From assembly GCA_024305405.1 (NCBI GenBank), contig JAKNDB010000079.1:1484001-1548000 (forward strand): a DNA stretch of 64,000 nt, in the 5' to 3' direction. The stretch comes from Dirofilaria immitis (Eukaryota; Nematoda; Chromadorea; Rhabditida; Onchocercidae). Below, piece by piece: positions 45,515 through 58,400 of this stretch. Below the pieces are notes generated by a model. The model was not told the origin of the DNA. It did not search any database and was given only the letters and a program-made list of their open reading frames with translations. Each line of letters begins with the position of its first letter. The first letter of the stretch is position 1. Both the position numbers and the translations under genes were made by a program.

Positions 45515-47370
45515 CATCAATCTGTTTCTCGAAGTCTCAAAATCCATTTTTCCATCCAACTTCTCAACCAACCTGATTTTTTATCAATTAATTTCGTCTT
45601 TCTTCCCTTAATTTTAAATCACCATATGAAAAAGTTCGTGTCGCTTTCACTGATACCATCAAAAATCTTCGCTGTCGCATTTTGACTGCTTTTGATGTAG
45701 TCATTCTACAACGAATTCTTGAGATGCTTCTTTATTTTATGAATTCTGAAGGAATCATATCTGATATTCCAATTTACAATTATAAATAGATTTCTTTTTG
45801 AAATTTATCCTATCGATTTTCAACTTAAATTTCAAAATCCTTTCTGACATTTCCAACAATCTTGCAGTTCAAAAAAATTTCCATGTTTCAGTGAATTAAT
45901 TATAATTTGTTTTTCCTACATCTGCAAAATTATTGGAACTTTTTAATTGAAACATTTAAATTCTGCCGATTATGATTTATCCTAAGAAATTATGGGTTAT
46001 AAATAAGAAAGAGATTCTGTTCTGTTAAAGATTTCTATTGCGAGATGATCACCAAGAAATCTAAGTATCTCGTTTTATACGCTTTTTTTCGTCTTTTTAG
46101 AATTTCACATAGCTGAAATTTTGAATATTCGAAAAGAAATTTAAAAATTTCTACTAGTGGTGAACACAATCAATTTCGGGAATCTTTTCGATACTTTTTA
46201 TTGGTTATCTGTGCACTTCTTGCAGTCCAAGTTATTTCTCCAATGAATTATTTTTAGATAAGAAATGATGTGTTTGAAGACAGGATTCAAAATATTCATT
46301 AATTTTATATTCAGCTTGCAGTTCATCATGGATAGGAGGAATACCTGGACCGAGTGGAAGGAATGGCAATAAAGGATCGAGAGGGCCACCAGGAAGACAG
46401 GATCTCCAGGAAGAGCGGGGCCGATTGGAAAACGAGTATGTCTGGAGATCGAAGACAGTATGGATTACCTGGCGATCAAGGAAAGATTGGAAAAAAGGGC
46501 CATCAGGAACAGCGATAATGAGAGGATAAAAATGATAAATGATGAAAATTGTTGGAAATAACAAAGCAGCTCCTCTCAATTATATCAATTGTTTAATTTG
46601 GATTATTTTCTCACCGATATATCGTAGGTATTTCCATTTTACTACATTATGAAATTCATAAGCTTAAATCATAATCGATATCCTAACCAAATTTCTCTGT
46701 AAATGTTTAAATATAAAATTTGAATTTTCTGAGGCAAATGATTTACTGCATTTTCAAATTATAATCTCTCATATTGTAACATTTTTGATAAAATTTCATA
46801 AGTGAAATACCTAATTTTTGAAATCAATAAAAATTTGAAAATTTCAAATATGTATTGATGTATACAACGTTTGGGAATCTGATGCGATTTTTTTGATTAT
46901 TTTTATTTCTCTTCTATATCTTTCATTTCTTTGTTTTTTCCTCTATTGATATATACTGTTTATTCAAGGCAATTCATGATCGCCCGATATGCTGCTTCTA
47001 ACAATTTGACTGTTAGAAAACTGTTAGAAGTTTTCTTTAACTCTAGATTACTGCTATTAGGATTTGAAGAAGGCCGATTCAACTTAATCGAGCCTGAGGG
47101 AATGAATTTCTCGCTGATCTGGAATCCGCGGTTTCTTCTTTCTCATCATTGTCGCTCTCGTCGCACTCTACTCCTGGTTTCTTGCCAAGAACAGATTTTT
47201 ATAGCGTTTGCAAATGACGTTAGAGGTGACGAGACTAAACTAAATGGAGAAATGGAGAGATTTCGGTAAATGAAACCAACTGGATCATCCGGCCATGAAT
47301 TGCATGTTGGTTGAGGAGATAAAAATATTGAAAGATTCTGTTTGACGGCGTTTATCTTAATGATAATTCG
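45515..47370 (+). repeat. Segmental duplication, copy 2 (carries the broken collagen)
   Basis: Collinear with 40605-42370 over about 1.8 kb, including upstream region, collagen exon and downstream flank. Shares with copy 3 (29588-30137) the string gatctggaat(t/c) followed by a ttcttctt run. Confidence 0.75.
46160..46529 (+). pseudogene. Collagen-like pseudogene, paralogue of the mini-collagen
   Basis: Aligns with 41250-41638 but is broken. The region matching the signal-peptide exon (about 46170-46240) has no ATG, and its splice donor reads gttatt instead of gtaagt. The second exon (from 46315, after attcag) keeps Gly-X-Y stretches in three different frames: IPGPSGRNGNKGSRGPPGR, then GSPGRAGPIGK, then YGLPGDQGKIGKKG. 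At least two frameshifts are therefore needed, and they do not sit in long homopolymers. This suggests genuine decay. Confidence 0.7.
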
Positions 47371-50300
47371 AGGTGCAACTGAGTTTCAAGCAGAATATTA
47401 ATTTGTATTTTTTCTTTTGTTTGAATCAAACATTTCCAGTTCTCCATCTACGACAACAAACGAAACTGAAATTGCTATATTCAGAATTCTCACAAGAATT
47501 ATAATTTCAGACTAATGATAATAATAGTATCAAATGAAGAATGTAGATTTTGAATCGATTTATTTTCATATTTTAGAATTTTAAAATTTCCTCTAAAATA
47601 TCACAATGTCTTATAACATAATGATATATGTATGGAACAACAAAGATTTAATAATATCGGTGCGTTGCAATTATTTATTTGTTGATGATTATTTATAGCT
47701 ATAATTATTGACTTCTTTTATCACTTACCATAATGATAAATTAAAAATTAAATTTGAAATTTTTATTTTAAATAAAAAACTTTTGTGTATTTAATAAAAC
47801 AATTTCTTTTTCATTTTATACAATCACATTTGTTTAAAAATTTTTTTATATAAACTTAAAAATTTTGCCATATTATAAAATTGAAAGGAATCAGTCTTTT
47901 CATGATATGCAAAGCGTTTATCATTTTATGCTTAATTAATCTTAGTGCATTTGATATTATTACTATCATTATCAATCACTATTACATTAATCATTATTGC
48001 TATTGTAGGAATTAACTCTGGGTTTTATTTTAAAGAAATATAATTTAAAAAAATTATTACGATTAATATCACTTATTATTATTAATCTGAATATTAATAA
48101 TATATGAATAATGTCATTCTTCCGATTTGCGAATGCCATTATTACATTCTTTTTCGATGTCTTCTGACAACTTATATCAATAATAATTGATAAAATGATT
48201 TTACTTTTTATTTTAGATAAAAATAATTTGAAATTAATTCGAAATATGTGATAAACAATAAAAAAATGCTCTGTTGGAGAAACAAAGTTCTTTTTTTTTT
48301 GTTATGTAAAAATGAAATAAGCAAATTATTCAATCTCTTAGTGAAATAAGATGAATAATATTTATAGTAAATAAATTAATTTCCTATTTTCTCTCTGATC
48401 AAAAGTTTGACTAGTTTAATAATGACCAAATTTTTATCAATATTTCATCAATTAAATTCTTATTTTATCGATTGATTTTGCAATTTTTTAACATATGATA
48501 AAGTAGCAAATATATAGACTAATAAATTTTAAAAGATAAAAAGAGGAAGGCAGGCAAACAATAATAATAATAAAGTTTCTGAATTTGATAAATAGATCTA
48601 TCAATCACACTAAAAATTTCAATTGATAATAATTTATCTGAAGAAATTTGTTTGGCTTTAAACGATTTTAGAAGTTTGCTTCCTTAGGAAAAAGGCAAAA
48701 ATAAAAAAATAAATTTATTAATTATTTTTATGGAAACTTAATATCCAAACTAATGCTTTGATATTACTCGTTGAATAGAATTTATACCATTGGAAAATTT
48801 ACCTAAAATTTGTTACAGAGATTAACTAATAATTTATATGATAAATGTTAATTTATGTTTACTAACTTATTTGATAAATGTTTAATGATCAATACGAATT
48901 GAGACATTTAATTGGTAATAATGTTAACATAAAAAATGAAAATGTATGACAATATAATCAATAAATTTGTAAAAATGGTTTGATAATCATTTTGAATTAT
49001 TAACTAAAAATTTGGAAAATTTATTCAATTAGACTTTTGAGAAGACAGAATTCATTGATAATAGTAAATTAATCAGATAAAGTTGTATAGGATGAAATAA
49101 ATATCGAAATCATCGATATATTAAAGTGAATATTTTCTTTTTCTCCTTCATTACGATTTCTCATTTTGAAACAAAATAAAAAATTACATGCTTATCACTT
49201 GCTGTCGTTGATCTTCTTTAACCGTGATAAAGATTGATTTTGTCGTATGATCAAAAATATCATTTGCAAACGGCATGATATTTTAAAACCTGAAATTAAA
49301 ACCTGAAACTTAAGCTAAAATTTTAACCAATTTTAACTACTTTTCGAAAATTATTAAATTTAGGTTTGACAAAGTACTTTCCTACTTTTTCATATAAAAT
49401 TTTCACACAATTGAATTGGAATTATTTCGATAACGAAAGAAATTAAATACTGAAAAAAGCAGTAACCTATTCACAATGATAAGAATTTTCGAAAAGAAAA
49501 GTTAGGTGAAAATTTTTACAGATTTTCAAATATTTTTAAATTTGAATTTATTTTTGAATAGATTATTATTATTTATCGTTTATAACTATATTTGACAATA
49601 TGATATGTTTACAATTAAATTACAGTTATCATTTCGTAGGAAAATTTTGTAAAAATTTCATCACTGCAGTACATTGGGATAAATTTTTTTAATGATTACA
49701 GATAAGAAAGCCTTTTATTTTCAATTTTAACTCATTTGTTAAATTTATTTGGTTAACTCATTTGTTTATTTAGTTTACTTATTTACTTGTTTACTTAAAG
49801 TTGTTAATATAAATGAAAAGGAAATATATAAATTACATAAAACATTTCAGTTAATTTAATACAATCAACTTATCAATTATAGATAAAATATTTTATAAAA
49901 TTCACATAATACCTTCTAAAAGATTTATTTTAATAATTTAATTAATATTTATATTAATGTTAATGAACAGGTAAATAGAATAATTGATATATTCATATGA
50001 ATATATAGTTGTTAGTTATATCAAAAAAACGAATGAAATTTAAAATAAGAAATAGGCGCTAAAAATGGCATCGTCGTACAATCGCCTATGAAAAGTTAGT
50101 ATTTGGAATTTGAAAATTTGTCTATTAAATAATGCAACAAAATGTTTGCAAAACAAAGTCTATTGAACTAGTAATGATAGAAAAATAAACAAACATTTTA
50201 TTAATCATTAAAATGGATTAATCTAAGATCATCGATGATGTGAAATAATTCGCTAATAATTAATCGAATTTAGCATTTAATTAAATTTGCAATTTGTGAT

Positions 50301-51202
50301 TGTTAAATCATTGGAAGCAATAAATTAAATCGCTTCTTTCTATTATGCTTAAAATTTAGAATTTCTTCAATTTTTTAAATTTAAAATTTTTTCATTTTAA
50401 GTTAATACAATGAATTACAATAATTATTTCTCTTTTTCTTAATTTCTTTTTTCTTGAATTTTAATTCGCTAAATTTTTTTGAAATCTATTTCTTACATTC
50501 GCCAGTTTTAACTATTGAAAAGATAAGAGATATATGATTAGTTTTACAAATTTTGATCTTTTAATTGATTTCATCAATAGATGTCATTTGTTATATTCGT
50601 TTTTCGATTTTGTTCTTTACATGTAACATATCACAAAGTATTTTTACATATCATTCATATCTAACAACTTTTCAAATTTAATAATAAAACTTTTCTTCAT
50701 TTTATAATAATTTTTAACACAATAAGAATCATAAGCTTTTTCTTTTCCTTTTTGCGGTTTTTCTTTAAAAATCAATTTTAATTCATAAATGAGCTTTTTT
50801 CCCAAATTTCTTAGCTTATCATATCATAGGGAAGAACGACGAGAATAATTGTATCAAAATGAAAATTTGTTAAATATAATTTTAAAATAAAATGTTGAAT
50901 TAAAATTAAATTAAAATTTGTTTATACTTTGCTTTTTTTTGTAATAATTCTAAAAGAAAAAGAAAAAAAACAAATAAATAAAAAATAAGAAAAAGAATTG
51001 TTATAATATATAATTTTAGTTCCAATCTCTTCTATTTTAATATCAATGATATTAGAATATTAATTATTTTATATTAAATTATGCAATTAATATGAATCAA
51101 CTAATATTAATATAAATTAAGCATTGGAATCTAAAGAAAGAGAATCTACGAAGAAAAAATGAGTCCAGTAATAGTAGATCAAGTTGCAAGTGAATGGTAA
51201 CA
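47371..51202. other. AT-rich intergenic desert
   Basis: Nearly 4 kb of very AT-rich sequence with no recognisable gene on either strand. Poly-A/T runs and simple-sequence drift only. Confidence 0.65.
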
Positions 51203-51336
51203 TCCGCCCTTGACATTTTTGGTAAGTCGCTGTTCCAGCAGCGACAATTTACATCGGTGAAGGCGGACTGCGATTCCGAGAGGAGTCATTTCATAAAATG
51301 ACGAAGCTGATTCTCGATGGTATTGTTGACGAGAAT
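51203..51336. other. GC-elevated block with nested inverted repeats (possible structured RNA)
   Basis: Within a very AT-poor-in-structure neighbourhood this 134-bp block is near 45 percent GC and contains four perfect pairings. TCCGCC (51203) pairs with GGCGGA (51262-51267) and encloses GTCGCTG/CAGCGAC (51226-51245, 6-base loop). These are followed by GTCATTT/AAATGAC (51285-51302) and ATTCTCG/CGAGAAT (51310-51336). This pattern suits a structured noncoding RNA. The alternative is a short exon: a plus-strand frame of 35 codons (MVTSALDIFGKSLFQQ..) and an open minus-strand frame also cross it. No known RNA family was recognised, and strand is undetermined. Confidence 0.4.
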
Positions 51337-54300
51337 TTATAAAATTGAGAAACAGCAGTTCTCTCCTTCATTCTTGTCAAAATTTTACCAAATTTGAAAT
51401 ACAACAACCATCAGTCCTAACACCATCTTTCTCTTTATTTGATTATTGGTGTGATTATTAGTTAATGCATTTTATTTTCTACTAACGATTTCGTTTCTAT
51501 CAATTTCAATTTTCTTCAGATTAAGTGGCTCGTGATAGTTAAAAACGGATGCCACAAATATATTTAAACTTGAGGGAGCAGAAAAATGGTATTATGAAAA
51601 ATAAATGGAACGCAGAAAAGCTGAAAATTAGATTTTGAATTATAATCATTTAAAAAGTTAAAATTGAAATCCTAAACAATCAGAAAAATATTCTTAACTT
51701 GCCACTGTCTCCTTTTCTTTTGTATGCGTTTCAGATGAAGGTCAGCGTGGCAGAATTATCCAAAAGGTCAATAATGGTTCATTATTGAGGATAATTTTCC
51801 AATAATAAACAAATAGAAATGTAATCTTTCAGAAAAATCTTTTGAAATGTGCAAATATTTAAATATGACATATCCACAATGGCGCAGTCCTCATAATATT
51901 GGATTTGTATATAAATATAAAATACCATGAAGTATTATCATAAATTTGTAATCTAACACATATCCCTGCTACAACTGGCACTGAAGGAATTTCAGGAAGT
52001 AGTTGACTTTTCATTCTTGTTTTAAATGAAAAAGTTTCATCCATTCCATCAGTTTGATTTGGTTTGTTCTTTCACTCTTATATATATATAAGATTTTTTT
52101 TATTTACATTATGGCAATTAAATAATTAAATACTTATTTTGATGAAGAAAATTTCTTAGCTTTAAATGAAAGAAATAGAGATCAAAAATTGTGGCCAAAA
52201 AAGTTAATCAAACATGAGCACAAATAAGCTTAAGCAAGCTTATTATGTGTCAATAGGTCGCTATTTTTTTCAAATATATTTTAAAATTAAACTTAAGCTG
52301 AATTAGTTAGAAATGATTGAAAGCAATGATAATCTAAGACTTTAATCAGATGAATTTTTAAATTATGAATGATAAATTCTATGCAATTATAATGATGGAA
52401 AATGAAGCAATTGCTTAAAGCAATGAATCATCTCTTCAAAATTTGTGAAGATGTAGCCTAATTCCACCCGTTTCTTTAACTTTCTTCATCGCCTCTCCTC
52501 CTATTCTTTGCTTGATAGGCTCTTTATTTTTTTATTATCACCTGATCCAAAAGACTTTGCCATCAGCTGTGCTTGTTTTTCTTAATTAACATCTGATAGC
52601 TATTGTTTTGCAAAAGTTTCGAAAGTGTGCAAAAAGTTGAATTGACGAGAAGATAGCAAGTAGTAAGTAGTTTTTAGCATCTCGAATTTTCTTTTAATTT
52701 TCTATTTTGAATTATTCATGAAAAAGTTTGATTCCAAAAGATATCATCGTATTATTTGCTAAAATACTTTCAGTTTAGCAGAAATATTCTTTCCAAGCCT
52801 TTATTTTAGGCTGGTCTCCAGATCTCTACTCGTATTTCTTCTAACGATCAAACAAATTTCATGATTTGAATTTCCCGTCTTATCGTAGTAATAGAACTAA
52901 TCAAATCTTAATTTGCTGATTTAAATCTTCGAAGCTGACACTTATGATATTTTGCATTTACTTCCTTGTGTCTTAAGTTAAAAAGTTTCTCACAACTTTT
53001 TTTATTTAAAAAAATCATACCAGATTTCTTATTTCGTTTAACTATTTTAAATCATTTTAGATTATCACATTCTGTCTGTCTGTTCATTCTCGTTCACTAC
53101 ACAAATGAAATATCCTGCTAAAAACTGATTTATTAAAATCACTATCAGATATTATAGCGATAAAGAGAGCAAAGGCTATGAATATTGATAAAGTTATGCG
53201 ATGAATCTATTAATAATAGTATTGCTTAATTTTCTTGAGCAAAAAAAAATACTCCACTTATTATTCTGATCCATTGTAATTATATGTTTTAGAAATTTTT
53301 AAATTGTTTTCAGAAAGAGAATTAATTAATTAAGTCAATATAGTTGGCCAAATTTATTAATAAAAAAACTAAACAAAATGAGAATGGCCATAGATGGCTA
53401 TTAATATTAAATATTAATTTAACTAAAAGCTTGTCAGTTTTAGATTTTCTTGAAAATAATAGAAGAATTTTAAAAATTTGTTTTGTCTCTCAAAATTCCT
53501 GCAAACATTATGATTGGTAAAATGATGAACATTTTGAGAAAAACGATATGACAAATAATCATTACTCTACAATTTGGATAGTTGGGAATTCTTTTTTAAT
53601 AGCAATGCTGATATTTCATATGAATGTATTTCCTTGAAATTAATATCCTCGAAATCAAAAAAATTTTGAGGATTATGTAATTTTGATTAGCTCCTGAAAT
53701 CTGGAATCCTACAGATAGATTAATCAAGATTTAAGAAATGAGCTTATCGTTTTCTTTTATTCGTTTTTTTTAATATTATAAAATATTAATTAAAAATTGG
53801 AATCTACAAATTCATACAGATTAAGAATGCAAAATGTTTTTAATGAAATTCAAATTAGATTCATTGTTCTTTTATCTGTCAATAATCTTTTTAGATGAGC
53901 TCAATAACTTCGAGAATGGTGATTCACTTACAGTGGAATACCTCCTAGTCGTAGATTTTTGAATTTTTTGAAACTTAAATTTGAAATATGAAAATTTTTA
54001 TTTTATAAATGTAAATTGTGATAAAGGAAAAATAATCATTTTTTTCTTCACACGTATTAGATGAAAAAATGGATAATTAAGATAAGATAGCGATGCTATC
54101 AACCACAAACATTTATTTATAAGCTTATTTTTCTTAATTTGTTTTACATTAACAATATATTTGTTGCAGAATTGAAAAATCAAAACTTCAAACAGGACTG
54201 AACTTTCTACAGTGTTGAATTTTTGATGAAAAAAATGGAATTTCAAATTAGTATCATTTATTAGTTATCTTAAAAATTATATTAAATATTTCCCTTTTTT

Positions 54301-55375
54301 AGTATTGTATTAAAATTTAATTAATGGCGAAAAAGAAGAAATTTTTGAGTATAAATTAAGTTACTATGATAAAATGAATTCAATGCTGCGAATTGTATAA
54401 GATAATGAATGAAATATAAATAACTATGCTTTTATCGTTTTATCAATTTTATCGATAAACAAATGAATGATTAAATTAATTTCTCAAATTATCCTGTTAA
54501 TTCTATTTAATATTCAATTATGAAATTTTCCATAAAAAAAAAGTTATTATATTAGCATATTCAACTTCAACTTCATATATTCTCGTTCAAAAATACTCGA
54601 AAATTCTCATATAATTATCATTTTCTATGGAATATTGACAACTTTTTAATCTCTTCCATAGTTCATCTATTATTCTCAATTGATAACTTTTATCAGTAGC
54701 TTGCTAAATGAAGAAAGAAATGATTTATTTTGTTAATGTATTTGGAAAGGAAAAATATTTTCAACTCTTTTTCATTTCTTAATTAATCAAAGTTAATAAT
54801 ACATTTTTGCATTAATCTGATTGCTTGTATTTATTACTAATTAATTTTTTTTATTAATCAAAATTTACTCTTTAAAGCTTTCATAAGCATTTCTTGTGTA
54901 AATTAAAATCTCGAGAATGTCCTTGAATTTTCTTTAATTTTCTATTCTATTCCTATTTCTATTATTCTATAATATAGGTTTATTTTGAACTGAACTCATT
55001 TCAATGAATGAAGAAACAAGTTTTAATAAGATACAGTATGATATCATAAATTAAGAAACTTTCCAATTTGATTAATAATCACTGAGCAATGTAATAACAT
55101 TTATTATTATTTTTATGCACTAATATTTTATTTCTTTAAGATATCAATCAAGATATCAATTATCCACAGACTGAATATTACATATCAATGATTGATTGAT
55201 TTAAAAAAACTTCTTAATTCAAACCTCTTTTCAAGATATATTATAAATTCTTGTATCATAAAAGAAATATATACAAACTTTCGACTACTTTTCCTAATGG
55301 CTAACTTTAACAATGTTGAAATCTTTCATCACTGCTGCATAGAATTAAACAAATTTGCGCTATTCATTAATGTTT
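51337..55375. other. Intergenic region upstream of the tyrosinase
   Basis: AT-rich. Near 51736-52000 there are tiny collagen-like traces (EGQRGR after a tttcag, and GTEGISGSS followed by a stop), too short to call. A TA run lies at about 52079-52090. No gene recognised. Confidence 0.5.
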
Positions 55376-55379
55376 CAGG
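55367..55379 (+). promoter_or_regulatory. Putative trans-splice acceptor of the tyrosinase
   Basis: attaatgtttcag ends at 55379, 25 bases before the chosen ATG at 55405, which starts a clear signal peptide. Inferred SL site. Confidence 0.4.
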
Positions 55380-55404
55380 TATTTTACTGTATTTACCATA
55401 TCCC

Positions 55405-58400
55405 ATGCGCATACTATCATTGTTAATTACTGTATTTACATTATTACCATCATATTGCTTTGATTCCAAATATAAGATTCATCTTACATTTTGTGATCAA
55501 GCACCTGATTCAGCTCTTCAAATTGTCTGTTCACAATTGAAGAAATGGGATTCAGATGTCAGGGTTGGTTAGCTTTTGATGAATTTTGAATTTAATTTCT
55601 ATCTTTCAGTTCTATTATCAGTTAAAATTCATTTATGTTGAATTCAAGGATAAAATTTCATTCGAACTAGAAGTTTTAACATCGTAACAAGCAATAAAGA
55701 AGAAATAATCAAATAATTGTTGATGAATCAATAGAATAATTTGATGACTTATGTGTTTCTAAAAATCTTAAATAATTAATTCTGATATGATGGGATGATA
55801 GAAGAACTGATAGTTATTCTGTAAATTATGAAGTAAAAATAATTATTTCAATTTTACATTTCAAATGGAGAATTTCTAGCAACATTATTCTACTTCGCTG
55901 GATAAACCACGGTCATTTGTGAGCTCACAAAGAATCTGGTCCGCTAGTCGATCTCAATGGACAAATATGTTCCAAAGTTCGGCTCCTTGGTCCCCATGGT
56001 CCTTATATCATAATATACTATCACAAGGAGTACAGTATCCGAGACACATCCATGACAAATCAATACTCAGTACAAGCCATCATGTGAATTTACCGATTTT
56101 GGCGAGTAATGTCACAAATGACATACATACTTCAAAGGAACCGAAACGAGTGACGTTGAAAATACAGCATGAAATGTCTTCTTTTCCTAGTACGCATTAT
56201 TTATCAAATTTTTTATTTTTAAAAAGTATAAAGATGATAAGATCCGCTTTATATTTTATATCTTATATTTTAAAATTTACTACATGAGATTTCTATGCTC
56301 TTCGAAGTGGCATCTGTGGCAGCTTTTCCTAGCCATAGTCGAGATCGAACATCTGCGAAAGCTTTTCTTAGCCATAATCGAGATCGAACATCTGTAGCAG
56401 CTTTTCCTAGCCATTGTCGGGATCGGACTTGCCTCGTAAAATTCGAGAAATAAATCTTGTTAAAAAAAATCAAGAAAATTCAGGAGTATATCATCATCTA
56501 TCTCAACTAGTTCATTTGCATATGCAATCATTTCCTTTAAATTTTACATAATTTTTAATTCCAGGACAAACTAAGTTGATTCGTGTACGTGATGAACAAA
56601 TAACGAATGTGAAGACATCCTCTTCTCATATGGTTTCATCATTATTGTCATCAACACTTACCGAACGAGAACAAACAATGAAGAAGAATAAATATTTTAG
56701 TCAAACGTTACAAAATGGAAGGATCACTAATGGTATACAAAGACCACCTCGAAATGGTACCACTAAAAAGGATCTGTATGCGATGGAACAGGATACGGTT
56801 GGGCCACCTGGCGAACAACGACCTAACAATTTGATTCGTAAGCAGTTTGCATCATCATCGCCATCTGTGATTTCATCAATACAATCATCATCGATTAAAG
56901 TATCAAATGGATCCGTTGGTTCACAATCATTTTCGGCCGAAGTACAAGGCAGCAGACCATTTAAAAGAAATGTTAGTATTTGGGATGATAGAATACATAG
57001 AGTTATTCATTTCTTGGAAATACTTGAAATTCTTTTCTCCATCATATTACTGTATAGGGAAAATAGAAAAAAATACGGTATCGATACAGTACTACATTTT
57101 CCCATTCATTACTCATTTTTCTTCTCGTTTTTTCCGTATAAGGGAATGTCTAGTTTCATTCTGAAAATTATCTACTTTAGTCATTTTCTATTTTAGCAAG
57201 CAGATATGGTGACAGTATCACCTCTTACAGTAGGTGAACGGCTGAAAGCTTTGGAATGTATGGATCTCATCTGTTTGTGTCCATTTTTTCATGGTATTTA
57301 TTAGTTTAAACTTTATGTTAATTAATTTATTTTGATGTCAGTTTTAATTTGTAGCTAACAACTAATCGTTATTGTTATTTCATTTTGATAGCGATATACT
57401 GATAAAAGTGATGATAACCGTTTTCAAAGTCCATTACTAGTAATATACAAAAATTATCCGAATATAAGCCAATCTAAAAATCTAATGATTTTAAGGTTCA
57501 TTGATAAATTTGGAATGCCATCTATCAAATGGGAAGAAACTTTCAATGGCTATTCGTAAGGAATATAGGCAACTAAATGCCGAAGAAAGACGACGATTCC
57601 ATAGTGCTTTGAATAAATTGAAACGAAGCGGTGATTATGATAAAATCGCCCAGTGGCATTCGAATCCAGAGCTAAGTGGTGGAGCACATTCTGGACCTGC
57701 TTTTTCTTCCTTGGCATCGAGAATACATCAAGAGGTCATCGTAAATTTCTTATAGCAACAGGAAAATTTTTGTATTTTTGAATATTCTTTTCATTTATTC
57801 AACGATAAACAAAAAGTACTGATGATTTATTTTTGGCTTACATACAATATACTTATTTATATATTCCTCGCAACATATTCTAGCTTTCAATTTTTATTTT
57901 TATGGATCAGATGAAAGATATAATAAAATGATTACAGCAATGTTCGACTATAAAAAAGTTTATTGCAGATTAGAAATTGCTCTTCGACTGATCGATCCGG
58001 ACATATCGCTACCGTACTGGGATTCAACACTTGAAAACTTGATTCCAGAAAGTACAGATACGATATTGTTTAGCGAAGAATTGATGGGAGAGAATGATAG
58101 AAATGGCAATATAGTTAATGGATTTATATCTCATTGGACAACTCCTCAGGTTAGTATTGCCAATGTTTTTTTCTTTTTTTAAATGTGATTTCCGAAGAGA
58201 ATAAGTAGCAATGTTAATAAGAAATAATGATAGTGATGAAGAATTAACACTGATAAATAATGAACAAGAGAGAATTAATTATTTCATAAAAATTTGATTT
58301 TTAGGGACATCACATAACTAGACAACTTAAACAAGAAGGACGGCCTTTGAACGAAGATGATATTCAGGCTGTAATGCAACATCGAGATGTAATCGGTGTA

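Noticed and set aside
46232..46579. 115-codon minus-strand frame over the collagen pseudogene
   Set aside because: Proline/leucine-rich antisense reading of broken Gly-X-Y sequence; no independent support.
46931..47269. 112-codon plus-strand frame downstream of the collagen pseudogene
   Set aside because: Lies within the duplicated flank, where the shared protein-like pattern is on the minus strand; not conserved in the other copies on this strand.
51736..52000. Fourth collagen copy
   Set aside because: Only two or three Gly-X-Y triplets can be read (EGQRGR, GTEGISGSS) in separate places; no collinear flank was seen.
55192..55404. In-frame extension upstream of the tyrosinase ATG
   Set aside because: The extension passes through a tttcag acceptor and is low complexity; the ATG at 55405 begins a typical signal peptide.
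56978..57196. Read-through of tyrosinase exon 3 to 57196
   Set aside because: Sequence after the gttagt donor at 56972 is intron-like and loses similarity; the next exon at 57197 continues in phase.
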